DNA of 27,082 nucleotides from JAGTVB01 sp964624765 (GTDB lineage Bacteria; Pseudomonadota; Gammaproteobacteria; HK1): assembly GCA_964624765.1 (NCBI GenBank), contig CAZUZO010000034.1, positions 1-27,082 on the forward strand, given 5' to 3'. Below the pieces are notes generated by a model. That model had not been told where the DNA came from, ran no database searches, and saw nothing but the letters and a program-made list of their open reading frames with translations. Both the position numbers and the translations under genes were made by a program. Shown here piece after piece: positions 7,581-15,935 of this stretch (positions are counted from its first letter, which is position 1; each line of letters starts with the position of its first letter).

Positions 7581-7604
7581 TCGACAGACGATAATCCATC
7601 CATC

Positions 7605-9884
7605 TCACCTGCCCGACGCATCGCTATCGGTCCTGACCAAACGCCCCAAACCCGCGTCTCGCAGCGCCGCGGTGATCAGGCGACGCACGGCACGCGGATC
7701 GTTCAGGGTACGCGCCTCCTCAAGCACTTCTCGGGCCTGGCGGCGAGTAAAACTGCGAACCAGCCATTTAATACGGGGCAAATTCGAAGCCGTCATGCTG
7801 AGCTTCTCGATCCCCAAGCCCAGCAGCAACACAACGGCGGCGGGATTGCCTGCCATTTCCCCACACACACTGATGGGCTTGCCGAATTGGCGTGCACCGG
7901 CGCTGGCATCACCGATGGCTTGGATAACCGCCGGGTGAAAACTGTCATACAGACTCGCAACCCGGGCGTTGTTGCGATCCACGGCGAGCAGATACTGGGT
8001 GAGATCGTTGGTACCGATACACAAGAAATCTGCACGTTGAGCCAGCTCTGCCGCTTGATACACGGCCGAAGGCACCTCGATCATGACCCCAATCTTGGGC
8101 CGACAAGCCGGCCGCCCCTCTTCCTGCAGCTCCGCATAGGCCCGCTCGATGAGGCTCTTGGCCTCGTCTAGCTCTTGCAACCGACTCACCATGGGAAGCA
8201 GTAAATGCAGATTACCCAACCCCGCATTGGCCCGCAGCATCGCCCGGAGCTGGGTGACAAAAATATCCGGATGGTCCAGCGTCAACCGGATACCGCGCCA
8301 TCCCATGATCGGATTCGCCTCCTCAACGGGAAGATAAGGCAACGCCTTATCGCCTCCGACATCCAGCGTGCGCATAGTCACCGACTTGGGGGCAAAAGAC
8401 TCCAAAACTTGTCGATAGGTCAGATACTGTTCATCCTCCCCTGGAAACGATTCACGCACCAGAAAAGCGAACTCGGTGCGGTACAACCCCACTCCCTCGG
8501 CGCCGCATTGCCTTGCTGGCACCAGATCGGACAGTAGTCCGGTGTTCACGTATAGGCAAATACGTTCCCCGTCCAGGGTCTCGGCCGGCAGATCCCGCAG
8601 TTCTTGCAGCTCGGCCGAGATCGCGGCATCCTCGCGCAGCAGGTGCTCGAATTCCTCCCGCACCGCGGAAGAAGGGTTGACATACACTCGGCCTTGGTAA
8701 CCATCGACGATGATGTCGGTCCCATCCAGCACGCCGATGGGCAAGTCGCCTAGCCCCATCACCGCGGGAATCCCCAGGGCGCGCGCGAGTATCGCCGTGT
8801 GCGAAAGACGCGACCCACGAACCGAGACAATGCCGGCCAAACGTTCGCCGGGAACCTCGGCGATGTGGGCGATGCTCACCTCATCGTCTACCAACACACA
8901 ACGCTCGGGATACTCACTCGGGCGCCTCCCCTGGGGCTGCAATTGGGCCAGAATGCGACTGCCAAGCGCTCGTATATCCTCTCCCCTCGCTCGCAGATAA
9001 GTATCCTCGAGCTGGTCGAAAGCGCGTACGTGCTCGGCCACGGTCTGGCGCAGCGCGCCGGGCGCCCAATTGCCTGCGCGAATGTGCTTCAGCGTATCCG
9101 CAATCAGACCGTTACTCCCGAGCAACATGATGTACACATCGAATAGGGCGCGCGCCTCTCGCGGCAGCCGAGACGCCATGCGCGATCGGCAAGCCCGCAA
9201 TTCCTGCTGTACCCGGCCCACCGCTCGCTTGAAAGCGATGATTTCGCTTCGGAGATCCTCGGGGTATCGATCGGGAATCGCCTCCAGCCGCGCCAGCGGG
9301 TGACGCACCACTGCCTTACCGATAGCCACCCCAGCGGACCCCTGTACTCCCTGAATAAAACAGGAGGCCGCCTTCTGCCCGCTCAGCATGCGCCGAATAT
9401 CTCCGCTCGCGGCAGCCTGATCGATGGCACCCGCAAGCTGCGCCGCTGCGGTCACGAAAAAGGCCACTTCGGCATCATCGAAGGCGCGTGGTCGGCCATG
9501 CTGAACCACCAGCACCCCAAGCAACTTCCGATAGTGGATGATCGGCACACCGAGGAAGTCGTGATACTGCTCTTCGCCTGATCCTGGGAAGTAGCGGTGA
9601 CGCGGGTGAATCGATACGTTCTCGATATTGACCGGCTCTTGACGCTCTGCCACCAGCCCCACCAAGCCTTCCGTGGCGGCCAAGCGCACGTGGCCGACGG
9701 CACTGGCATTCAAGCCATCGGTGGCCATCAGCACAAAATGGCCGTTCTTGCCATCATTGAGATAGATGGAACAGGCGTCCACTGCCATGGTCTCTTTGAC
9801 TCGACGCACGATCACAGCCAAAGCTTCATCCAGACTCGCAGCCGCGCTGACCTCTTGCACGATGCGCTGCAACACTTTGATCAT
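7605..9884 (-). CDS. ptsP: Phosphoenolpyruvate-protein phosphotransferase PtsP (EI-Ntr)
   Basis: PtsP is enzyme I of the nitrogen phosphotransferase system: it takes phosphate from phosphoenolpyruvate and passes it to NPr in a regulatory relay in the cytosol. The 759-residue protein (E. coli 748) has an N-terminal GAF domain (about residues 15-155), a PEP-utilising N domain, the phosphohistidine segment GSRLSHTAILARALGIPAVMG (His near 362), and the C-terminal PEP-binding barrel with MRTLDVGGDKALPYLP, NPIMGWRGIRLTLDHPD, CIGTNDLTQYLLAVDRNN and SVCGEMAGNP. The GAF domain distinguishes it from sugar-type PtsI. The ATG at 9884 gives the usual N-terminus MIKVLQRIVQEVSAAASLDEAL; longer in-frame starts to 9968 add a sequence unlike the family. 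It has no rppH neighbour here. A divergent small gene begins 146 bp away. Confidence 0.95.
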   Translation of the reverse strand: MIKVLQRIVQEVSAAASLDEALAVIVRRVKETMAVDACSIYLNDGKNGHFVLMATDGLNASAVGHVRLAATEGLVGLVAERQEPVNIENVSIHPRHRYFPGSGEEQYHDFLGVPIIHYRKLLGVLVVQHGRPRAFDDAEVAFFVTAAAQLAGAIDQAAASGDIRRMLSGQKAASCFIQGVQGSAGVAIGKAVVRHPLARLEAIPDRYPEDLRSEIIAFKRAVGRVQQELRACRSRMASRLPREARALFDVYIMLLGSNGLIADTLKHIRAGNWAPGALRQTVAEHVRAFDQLEDTYLRARGEDIRALGSRILAQLQPQGRRPSEYPERCVLVDDEVSIAHIAEVPGERLAGIVSVRGSRLSHTAILARALGIPAVMGLGDLPIGVLDGTDIIVDGYQGRVYVNPSSAVREEFEHLLREDAAISAELQELRDLPAETLDGERICLYVNTGLLSDLVPARQCGAEGVGLYRTEFAFLVRESFPGEDEQYLTYRQVLESFAPKSVTMRTLDVGGDKALPYLPVEEANPIMGWRGIRLTLDHPDIFVTQLRAMLRANAGLGNLHLLLPMVSRLQELDEAKSLIERAYAELQEEGRPACRPKIGVMIEVPSAVYQAAELAQRADFLCIGTNDLTQYLLAVDRNNARVASLYDSFHPAVIQAIGDASAGARQFGKPISVCGEMAGNPAAVVLLLGLGIEKLSMTASNLPRIKWLVRSFTRRQAREVLEEARTLNDPRAVRRLITAALRDAGLGRLVRTDSDASGR

Positions 9885-10029
9885 TTGTATCTTGACTAAA
9901 GAAACCCTATCCCGCGTCGATACTGACGGACAGACGAACTCCCCGATATTGCATGGATTTTCCAACACTTACCCACCGATCACAAGGATCTGTGCAGATC
10001 GGCGGGTCCCTGCAGAAGGCCCCTATCCC

Positions 10030-10365
10030 ATGATGCCTCGGTTGACTGGCCTCACCTTTGCCTTGGCCCTGACAGCGACCATCAACGCCGCCGCCCTCGC
10101 CGAGGTCGTCTTGCTACGTCAAGCCATGGAGGAAACTCCGGCAAACAGTGTCTCAGGGCTGCAGCGGCCAACCCCCGGCATGTCCATGCCTGCGGTCACC
10201 GCACGCTTTGGCCAGCCGCTGGAGCACCGCCAACCCGTCGGTAATCCTCCCATCACGCGCTGGGTCTATGATCGATACACGGTATACTTTGAGCACGATC
10301 GCGTGCTCAATACAGTCGTTCGCAGACCCCTGGCCCCATCCATCGAGACTCCCCCGAGCGATTGA
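10030..10365 (+). CDS. Small exported protein with FG-P / Y-V-FE motif
   Basis: The 111-residue product has a clear signal peptide (MMPRLTGLTFALALTATINAAALA, cleaved before EVVLLR). The mature part has PGMSMPAVTARFGQP, PPITRWVYDRYTVYFE and VLNTVVRRP. This pattern, a short region with FGQP followed by W-Y-x5-VYFE, occurs in small periplasmic proteins of gammaproteobacteria and recalls the SmpA/OmlA (BamE-like) fold, but I cannot assign a function. Of the two adjacent ATGs the first (10030) is used; AAGG lies about ten bases upstream. It is divergent from ptsP and is followed by a family A repeat rather than a recognisable terminator. Confidence 0.75.
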   Translation: MMPRLTGLTFALALTATINAAALAEVVLLRQAMEETPANSVSGLQRPTPGMSMPAVTARFGQPLEHRQPVGNPPITRWVYDRYTVYFEHDRVLNTVVRRPLAPSIETPPSD

Positions 10366-10413
10366 TCCCCCGGTCAGCCGGCCATGCCAGGCTGACAGAG
10401 GATCTTCCGCCCT

Positions 10414-10433
10414 CGGAGTTCGTGAAGAAACCT
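10414..10433 (+). repeat. Solitary family A-like terminus
   Basis: CGGAGTTCGTGAAGAAACCT, directly before a complete family A copy, resembles the family A end AGAGGTTGTGAAAAAACC. It may be the remnant of an earlier copy or a second terminus in tandem. Confidence 0.4.
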
Positions 10434-10581
10434 CTCAGAGCTTGTGAAGTAACTGTCGCGAGCGGCCCGAGAGGCAGGCGGACGGCGCGAAGCCGAGAGA
10501 CATGTCCGATCGATAGGCGAGGAGCGGGCACCGCCCAACGCCGCTATCGGGTCGTGTAGCAGGTTTTTCACAACCTCTGAG
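10434..10581 (-). repeat. Family A repeat, copy 5 (complete, inverted)
   Basis: 148 bp in the opposite orientation to most copies. The left end AGAGCTTGTGAAGTAACTG has mutated; the right end is GGTTTTTCACAACCTCT. It occupies the space between two convergent genes and ends 5 bp before the stop codon of the deacetylase-family gene. Confidence 0.88.
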
Positions 10582-10586
10582 GCTTC

Positions 10587-11561
10587 TCAACCGCTATCGG
10601 TCGTGGTTGACGAGGCTGGCGCGATGCCGGTCAGCACCGCCAGGTGCGCACCCACGCAGCGCGGCAAGGCCTCCAGGCTGTAACCGCCCTCCAGCATAGC
10701 GATCAGCCGACCCTCGGCGTAGCGGTCAGCGATTTCCATCATGCGCACCGTCATCCAGCCAAAGAACCCTGTGCTCAAGTCGATCTGGGCAAGGGGATCC
10801 GCCCGATGGGCGTCAAAACCGGCAGAGATCAGCACCGCCTGCGGTTGAAAGCCGTGCAACTTCGGCAAGATGCGATCCACAAAGGCTTCTCGGTAGTCCT
10901 CATCCCCGGCGCCCGCCGACATAGGACAGTTCAGCGTGGCACCGCTCCCCCTGCCTTTGCCAGTCTCCGAATGGCTACCCGTTCCCGGGTAGAAGGGATA
11001 CTGGTGCAGACTGATGTACAGTACCGAAGGGTCCTCTTCGAAGCTGTGTTGGGTGCCGTTACCGTGGTGGACATCCCAATCCAGGATGGCAATCTTTTCC
11101 AATCCATGGCGGCGTTGCAGGTAACGGGCCGCGATAGCGACGTTGTTAAATAGGCAAAAGCCCAATGCCAGATCCTGCTCGGCGTGATGTCCTGGTGGGC
11201 GCACCAACGCAAAACCGTTGTCGACCGTGCGATCGACGACCTTATCTGCGAGCGTCAGTACCCCACCCACGGCCAACTGAGCCACTTCACAGGATTCGGG
11301 GCAAATGCCGACATCAAACACATCGACGTAGGTGAGCCCCCGCCGGCAAGCCTCTTGCACTCGGTCAACATAGCGCGGAGCGTGGATCGATTCTATCCAC
11401 TCCCGTGCTGCCGGATAGGGCGTCAGCTGCTCAAGGCTACTAAACCAGGGCTGTCGTTTGATGAGCTCCATGACGGCGGTGAGCCGATCGCTGCGTTCTG
11501 GGTGCCCCAGACCGGTGTCATGATCGAGGTAGGCGGGATGGTAGACAAAGCCAGTGGCCAT
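10587..11561 (-). CDS. Histone deacetylase / acetylpolyamine amidohydrolase family protein
   Basis: This family of zinc hydrolases removes acetyl groups from lysine side chains, polyamines or similar amides. The 324-residue protein has the expected order of motifs: HPERSDRL near the start, LVRPPGHHAE (paired active-site His), FCLFNNVAIAAR, ILDWDVHHGNGTQ with zinc-binding Asp and His, ISLHQYPFYPGTG, SAGFDAHRADPL with the third zinc ligand Asp, and MLEGGYSLEAL. The ATG starts 8 bp after the ETF-QO stop and has GAGG five bases upstream, so the two genes form an operon. The substrate cannot be read from sequence; bacterial relatives act on acetyl-lysine, acetoin-linked targets or acetylpolyamines. 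The pairing with ETF-QO hints at a role near acyl-CoA oxidation, which is inference. Confidence 0.9.
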   Translation of the reverse strand: MATGFVYHPAYLDHDTGLGHPERSDRLTAVMELIKRQPWFSSLEQLTPYPAAREWIESIHAPRYVDRVQEACRRGLTYVDVFDVGICPESCEVAQLAVGGVLTLADKVVDRTVDNGFALVRPPGHHAEQDLALGFCLFNNVAIAARYLQRRHGLEKIAILDWDVHHGNGTQHSFEEDPSVLYISLHQYPFYPGTGSHSETGKGRGSGATLNCPMSAGAGDEDYREAFVDRILPKLHGFQPQAVLISAGFDAHRADPLAQIDLSTGFFGWMTVRMMEIADRYAEGRLIAMLEGGYSLEALPRCVGAHLAVLTGIAPASSTTTDSG

Positions 11562-11569
11562 CGGTGCCT

Positions 11570-13204
11570 CTACATGTTGGGATAGTTAGGGCCGGCCCCA
11601 CCTTCCGGCGTGACCCATCGGATATTCTGCACGGGATCTTTGATATCGCAGGTCTTGCAATGCACACAGTTGGCGGCATTGATCTGCAACCGAGGCTCAC
11701 CGGTCGCTTCCTCGGTGACGATCTCGTAAACGCCCGCCGGACAATAGCGCTGCTCCGGGGCATCGTACTCCCTTAGATTCACCCGAATCGGCACTTGCGG
11801 ATCCCGCAGCCGCAAATGCACCGGCTGGTCCTCATCGTGCGTCGTGTTGGCGAGATACACAGAGGAAAGTCGATCGAAGGTGATCTGGCCATCGGGCTTC
11901 GGATAGGTGATTTTCTGAGCATCCTTGGTCTTTCGCAGGCGGGTATGGTCCGCATGGTGATGCAGCGTCCATGGCGAGCGCCCCCGCAGCAGGTAAGCCT
12001 CGAGCCCTGACAGGGCAAGCCCTGGCCATAGCCCAAAGCGAAATGCCGGTCGGATATTTCGCTCCCGGCGCAGCTCGGCCCACAACCAACTCTGCTGCAA
12101 GCGCCGCGGGTAAGCCGTGACCTCCCTGTGCATCCCGCCGTCGGCCAGCGCCTCGAAGACCGACTCGGCGGCGGTCATACCCGACTTCATCGCGGTGTGA
12201 ATACCCTTGATCTTGGGGACGTTCAAGAAGCCAGCGGTATCGCCGATCAGCATACCTCCTGGGAAAGTCAGCTTCGGGATCGACTGAAAGCCTCCTTCGC
12301 TCAGTGCTCGCGCCCCGTAAGCGATGCGTTTGCCCCCTAGCAACGTGTCGCGAAACCGAGGGTGAGTCTTGAAGCGCTGAAATTCCTCGAACGGATTGAG
12401 GTAGGGATTCTGGTAATCGAGGCCGATCACAAAACCCACCGCCACTTGCTGGTTCTCCAGATGGTAGACAAAGGAGCCGCCATAGGTCTTGGTATCCAGC
12501 GGCCAGCCGATGGTGTGCACCACCAAGCCCGGTTGATGGCGTTCGGGCTTCACCTCCCACAATTCCTTGATACCGATACCGTAGGTTTGGGGGTCAGCTT
12601 GGTCGCGAAGCTTAAACCGCTCGCAAAGGGTCTGGGTCAACGAGCCCCGACATCCCTCGGCAAACAGAGTCTGCTTAGCAATGAGATCCACTCCAGGCGT
12701 ATAGGTCGGCTTAGGTTGGCCCTCGCGGTCAACCCCCATATCGCCGGTGGCCACCCCGTGAACCGCCCCGCTGTCATCGTAGAGCACCTCTGCCGCAGCA
12801 AACCCCGGGAACAGCTCCACCCCCAACCCCTCGGCGTACTCCGCCAACCAGCGACACAGGTTGCCGAGGCTGATGATATAGTTACCCGCCCCATGCATCT
12901 GCGGCGGCGTCGGCAATCGAATCCCGCGCTTTTCAGTGAGAAAGAAAAACTGGTCCTCTGATACCGGGGTATTGAGGGGAGCCCCTTTGGCGTGCCAGTC
13001 CGGGATCAGCTCATTGAGCGCACACGGTTCGATGACCGCCCCCGAGAGAATATGGGCGCCCACCTCTGAACCCTTTTCGACGACGCAGATAGACAGCGTC
13101 CCGCCGCGCTCAGCGTTGAGTTGCCCAAGCCGGATGGCCGCGGCAAGACCCGATGGGCCCGCGCCAACGATCACCACATCAAACTCCATCGACTCCCGTG
13201 CCAA
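11570..13204 (-). CDS. Electron transfer flavoprotein-ubiquinone oxidoreductase
   Basis: ETF-QO is an inner-membrane flavoprotein with a 4Fe-4S cluster that passes electrons from reduced ETF, loaded by acyl-CoA and other dehydrogenases, to ubiquinone. The 544-residue protein has the FAD motif VVIVGAGPSGLAAAIRL, VVEKGSEVGAHILSGAV, YIISLGNLCRWLAEYAE, KIKGIHTAMKSGMTAAESVFEAL, RYCPAGVYE and the cluster segment NAANCVHCKTCDIKDPVQNIRWV, ending GPNYPNM as usual. The start is a TTG at 13204 with a strong GGAGG six bases upstream; it gives MARESMEFD, like the MEREYMEFD start of homologues. An ATG at 13189 (MEFD) is the alternative. It leads the HDAC-family gene in an operon and is divergent from etfBA. 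Confidence 0.95.
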   Translation of the reverse strand: MARESMEFDVVIVGAGPSGLAAAIRLGQLNAERGGTLSICVVEKGSEVGAHILSGAVIEPCALNELIPDWHAKGAPLNTPVSEDQFFFLTEKRGIRLPTPPQMHGAGNYIISLGNLCRWLAEYAEGLGVELFPGFAAAEVLYDDSGAVHGVATGDMGVDREGQPKPTYTPGVDLIAKQTLFAEGCRGSLTQTLCERFKLRDQADPQTYGIGIKELWEVKPERHQPGLVVHTIGWPLDTKTYGGSFVYHLENQQVAVGFVIGLDYQNPYLNPFEEFQRFKTHPRFRDTLLGGKRIAYGARALSEGGFQSIPKLTFPGGMLIGDTAGFLNVPKIKGIHTAMKSGMTAAESVFEALADGGMHREVTAYPRRLQQSWLWAELRRERNIRPAFRFGLWPGLALSGLEAYLLRGRSPWTLHHHADHTRLRKTKDAQKITYPKPDGQITFDRLSSVYLANTTHDEDQPVHLRLRDPQVPIRVNLREYDAPEQRYCPAGVYEIVTEEATGEPRLQINAANCVHCKTCDIKDPVQNIRWVTPEGGAGPNYPNM

Positions 13205-13281
13205 GTGCCTCCTCCGCGTTGTTATGACTCAATACTCCCCACCAACACTTCTAACCGGTGCCACGCTCGATTTCAGTCCTA

Positions 13282-13309
13282 TTGACGTTTACGCAAACGG
13301 CAGTATAGT
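13282..13309 (+). promoter_or_regulatory. Probable sigma-70 promoter of etfBA with inner palindrome
   Basis: TTGACG (13282-13287) and TATAGT (13304-13309) are spaced by 16 bases and match the consensus well. Between them CGTTT-ACGC-AAACG (13286-13299) is a perfect inverted repeat, placed where a repressor would block RNA polymerase. It is 132 bases upstream of etfB. The operator role is inferred from position and symmetry. Confidence 0.55.
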
Positions 13310-13441
13310 GGCATAAGTTTGAGATGGCCCGATGAACAGCCCCGCAGCCAACACTAGGATCACCGGACCCTCTTCTCCCAATGACTCGTACAGCCTACCC
13401 TTTCCCCGCACTTCCAGCAAATAGACCGATGGAATGAGTCC

Positions 13442-14194
13442 ATGAAGATCCTGGTCGCAGTCAAACGTGTTGTCGACTACAACATCAAGATACGTGTCAA
13501 AGCAGATCAAACCGACGTGGAAACCGCCAACGTCAAGATGTCCATGAACCCCTTCGACGAGATCGCGGTGGAAGAGGCCTTGCGCATCCGCGAGGCCGGG
13601 AGCGCCAGCGAGGTGGTCGTCGTTTCCCTCGGTACAGCGAAGTGTCAGGAGACCCTGCGTACCGCGCTGGCCATGGGAGCCGACCGTGGGATCCTGGTGC
13701 AGACCACCAGCGAGTTGCAGCCCCTGGCAGTGAGCAAAGTTCTGGCGGCATTGGTGGCCCGAGAAAAACCCAACATGGTCATCCTCGGCAAACAGGCGAT
13801 CGACGACGACAGCAATCAAACTGGGCAGATGCTGGCCGCCTTGCTCGGCTGGCCCCAAGGGACCTTTGCCTCGAAGGTGGCGTTCAAAGACGGCAACGTA
13901 GAGGTCACCCGCGAGATCGATGGGGGACTCGAAACCGTCTCACTCACTCTACCCTGCGTCATTACGACCGACCTTAGACTCAACGAGCCGCGCTATGCGA
14001 CGCTGCCCAATATCATGAAGGCAAAGAAAAAGCCCATCGACACCACCACCCCCGATGCCCTGGAGGTCGACGTGAAACCGCGCCTTACCGTGCTACGCGT
14101 GACCGAGCCGGCACCACGCAAGGCGGGCATCAGGGTTTCCAGCGTCGCTGAGCTCGTCAGTAAATTGCGCAATGAAGCGAAGGTCATTCAATGA
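13442..14194 (+). CDS. etfB: Electron transfer flavoprotein beta subunit
   Basis: EtfB pairs with EtfA to form the soluble electron-transfer flavoprotein; the beta subunit binds AMP structurally and docks to dehydrogenases. The 250-residue protein has the family start MKILVAVKRVVDYN, the segment MNPFDEIAVEEALRIREAG, the recognition region with QTLRTALAMGADR-like CQETLRTALAMGADRG, and ILGKQAIDDDSNQTGQMLAALLGWPQGTFAS, followed by a lengthy strand region and KAKKKPID. GGAATGAGTCC lies just before the ATG. Its TGA overlaps the etfA ATG (ATGA at 14191-14194). Divergent ETF-QO completes the path from acyl-CoA dehydrogenases to quinone. Confidence 0.96.
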   Translation: MKILVAVKRVVDYNIKIRVKADQTDVETANVKMSMNPFDEIAVEEALRIREAGSASEVVVVSLGTAKCQETLRTALAMGADRGILVQTTSELQPLAVSKVLAALVAREKPNMVILGKQAIDDDSNQTGQMLAALLGWPQGTFASKVAFKDGNVEVTREIDGGLETVSLTLPCVITTDLRLNEPRYATLPNIMKAKKKPIDTTTPDALEVDVKPRLTVLRVTEPAPRKAGIRVSSVAELVSKLRNEAKVIQ

Positions 14195-15126
14195 GCACTC
14201 TGGTCCTTGCCGAGCACGACAATCGCCAGCTCAAGCGGGCGACCCGAAATACCGTGACAGCGGCGACCCAGCTCGCCGGCGATGTGCATGTTTTGGTCGC
14301 CGGTAGCGGCTGTCGGGCCGTAGCCGAGGCGGCGGCACGCGTGAAAGGCGTATGCCAAGTGAAGGTCGTTGACGACCCGAGATATGAGCACCCTTTGGCA
14401 GAACCACTGACCGCGCTGTTGGCAAACATCGCCGCTGGCTACGACTATATCCTCGCACCGGCCACCACCTTTGGTAAAAACGTGTTGCCCCGCGTGGCTG
14501 CGGTGTTAGACGTTGCCCCCCTCTCGGAAATCGTCGCTATCGAGTCCGGTGACACCTTCGACCGACCGATCTACGCCGGCAACGCGATCGCCACCGTTCA
14601 ATCGCACGACAGGGTCAAGGTGATCACCGTGCGTGGCACCGCATTCGACGCGGCACCCGATGGGGATAACGAGGCACCCCTCGAAATCGTAGCGCCGGTC
14701 GAACACACCGACATCTCGCGCTTCGTGGGTCAATCCCTCACACATTCGGAACGCCCCGAGCTCACAGCCGCGCGCGTGATCATCTCCGGGGGGCGGGGCC
14801 TACAGAACGGCGAGAACTTCAAGATGCTTGAGCGCATCGCCGACCAGCTAGGTGGAGCGGTCGGGGCCTCCCGAGCAGCAGTCGACGCCGGTTTCGTCCC
14901 CAACGATTACCAGGTTGGACAGACCGGCAAGGTGGTGGCTCCCGATCTCTACATCGCTGTTGGTATCTCGGGAGCGATTCAACACTTGGCCGGCATGAAA
15001 GAGAGTAAGGTCATCGTCGCCATCAACAAAGACGAGGAGGCACCGATCTTTCAGGTGGCAGACTACGGCCTGGTGGGCGATCTGTTCAAGATCTTGCCAG
15101 AGCTGGAGGCTGCGCTAAAAAGGTAA
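14191..15126 (+). CDS. etfA: Electron transfer flavoprotein alpha subunit
   Basis: EtfA binds the redox-active FAD of the ETF dimer. The 311-residue protein has an N-terminal alpha/beta domain beginning STLVLAEHDN, and the conserved C-terminal FAD domain with ISGGRGLQNGENFKMLERIAD, LGGAVGASRAAVDAGFVPND, QVGQTGKVVAPDLYIAVGISG, AIQHLAGMKESKVIVAINKD and PIFQVADYGLVGDLFKILPEL. Length and order match gammaproteobacterial EtfA. It is translationally coupled to etfB by a four-base overlap. No intrinsic terminator with a U-run is evident after the TAA; a family C element follows about 80 bp downstream. Confidence 0.96.
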   Translation: MSTLVLAEHDNRQLKRATRNTVTAATQLAGDVHVLVAGSGCRAVAEAAARVKGVCQVKVVDDPRYEHPLAEPLTALLANIAAGYDYILAPATTFGKNVLPRVAAVLDVAPLSEIVAIESGDTFDRPIYAGNAIATVQSHDRVKVITVRGTAFDAAPDGDNEAPLEIVAPVEHTDISRFVGQSLTHSERPELTAARVIISGGRGLQNGENFKMLERIADQLGGAVGASRAAVDAGFVPNDYQVGQTGKVVAPDLYIAVGISGAIQHLAGMKESKVIVAINKDEEAPIFQVADYGLVGDLFKILPELEAALKR

Positions 15127-15202
15127 CTCCCCGGCTACACCCGTGGTTCCGATGATCCCTCGAAACCGAGGAGGGAGAGCCCCTGCATTCCCCACCGCCC
15201 TC

Positions 15203-15282
15203 AGAAGCTGTTTTAAAAACTACTGCGCTTGCCATAGCAGCGTTGCACAGCCGGCGCTCGCGACATTTTTAAAACAGCTTCT
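15203..15282. repeat. Family C repeat: 80-bp element with 16-bp perfect inverted ends
   Basis: AGAAGCTGTTTTAAAA (15203-15218) is exactly inverted at 15267-15282 (TTTTAAAACAGCTTCT). The interior has CATAGCAGCGTTG and GGCGCTCGCGAC, which echo the family A core (GATAGCGGCGTTG, GCTCGCGAC), so A and C look related. It lies between convergent etfA and the DUF99 gene. The right half recurs at about 855-882. Confidence 0.85.
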
Positions 15283-15345
15283 CACGGCGCTCCTCGCCGA
15301 TGCGCGCGAGGACTCCGAGTTGGCCGCCACCTCGCCAACGCCTAG

Positions 15346-15909
15346 CTAGACTCGATGCCGACTTTCCCCGAGTACGATACCGCCCGCGATCAGATGCGCC
15401 GTGCGCAACGGTTCGGGAAGGGCGCTATTGACCGCCAGACGCTGAAACACCGCCGCGACGTCCTCAAGGGAAACGCCGACGCGTTGTACGAAAACCCCCG
15501 CCACTGGCTCCATGGGACCCAGGCGCTCGATGAGCCGCCATTTACGCACGCCTCCGGGCACCTGAGTCAGCAGCGCCCGTCGTATCGCTTGCCAATTCGG
15601 TGGCTTACGGGCAACGGCCACGATCGGGATCCGAAGCTGCTGATGGAGCCGATGCAGATCGACGACGTTGAAGCCAGCAAAGGCGATCCCCTGCAGCAAC
15701 ACCCCCTGCACCTGGCTGGCAAATCGGGAACTCTGAACCAGCCGCGCCAGCTTTGCCGTTGCGTTAACGCCATCGCGGCGCACCGTCGTGCTCAGCACGC
15801 CCTCTAGGCGCAGCCCGGCGTACACGGCACCGACCAGCAGAACATTCCCCCGGTGGCCACGGGCAAAGGGAGCATCGTCAAAGCCGATGAGATGGGAAAG
15901 CCTGCGCAC
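15346..15909 (-). CDS. DUF99 family protein (endonuclease V-related)
   Basis: The 187-residue protein matches the DUF99 family, best known from archaea and described as a distant relative of endonuclease V (Endo_dU). Seen motifs are IGFDDAPF near the start with the expected acidic pair, GNVLLVGAVYAGLRLEGVLSTTVRRDG, VLLQGIAFAGFNVVDLHRLH with an acidic residue, PIVAVARKPPN, VQRVGVSLEDVAAVFQRLA and SALPEPLRTAHLIAGG. The spacing of D-x2-PF, GIxxAGFNxVD and the C-terminal helix is that of the endonuclease V fold. The start is a GTG at 15909 with a weak ribosome site; it opens 26 bases after the stop of the PEBP gene, so they probably share a transcript. True endonuclease V is encoded 800 bp away on the other strand. 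Confidence 0.8.
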   Translation of the reverse strand: MRRLSHLIGFDDAPFARGHRGNVLLVGAVYAGLRLEGVLSTTVRRDGVNATAKLARLVQSSRFASQVQGVLLQGIAFAGFNVVDLHRLHQQLRIPIVAVARKPPNWQAIRRALLTQVPGGVRKWRLIERLGPMEPVAGVFVQRVGVSLEDVAAVFQRLAVNSALPEPLRTAHLIAGGIVLGESRHRV

Positions 15910-15935
15910 GTGGCGACGCCCATCGCCGTCTGCTG

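Noticed and set aside
12362..12961. 199-codon frame on the plus strand within ETF-QO
   Set aside because: It is a reverse-frame shadow of a gene with full-length family match; no own motifs.
13289..13858. 189-codon frame on the minus strand over etfB
   Set aside because: It lies antisense to etfB, whose motifs are unmistakable, and its His/Gly-rich sequence is what the reverse frame of such a gene gives.
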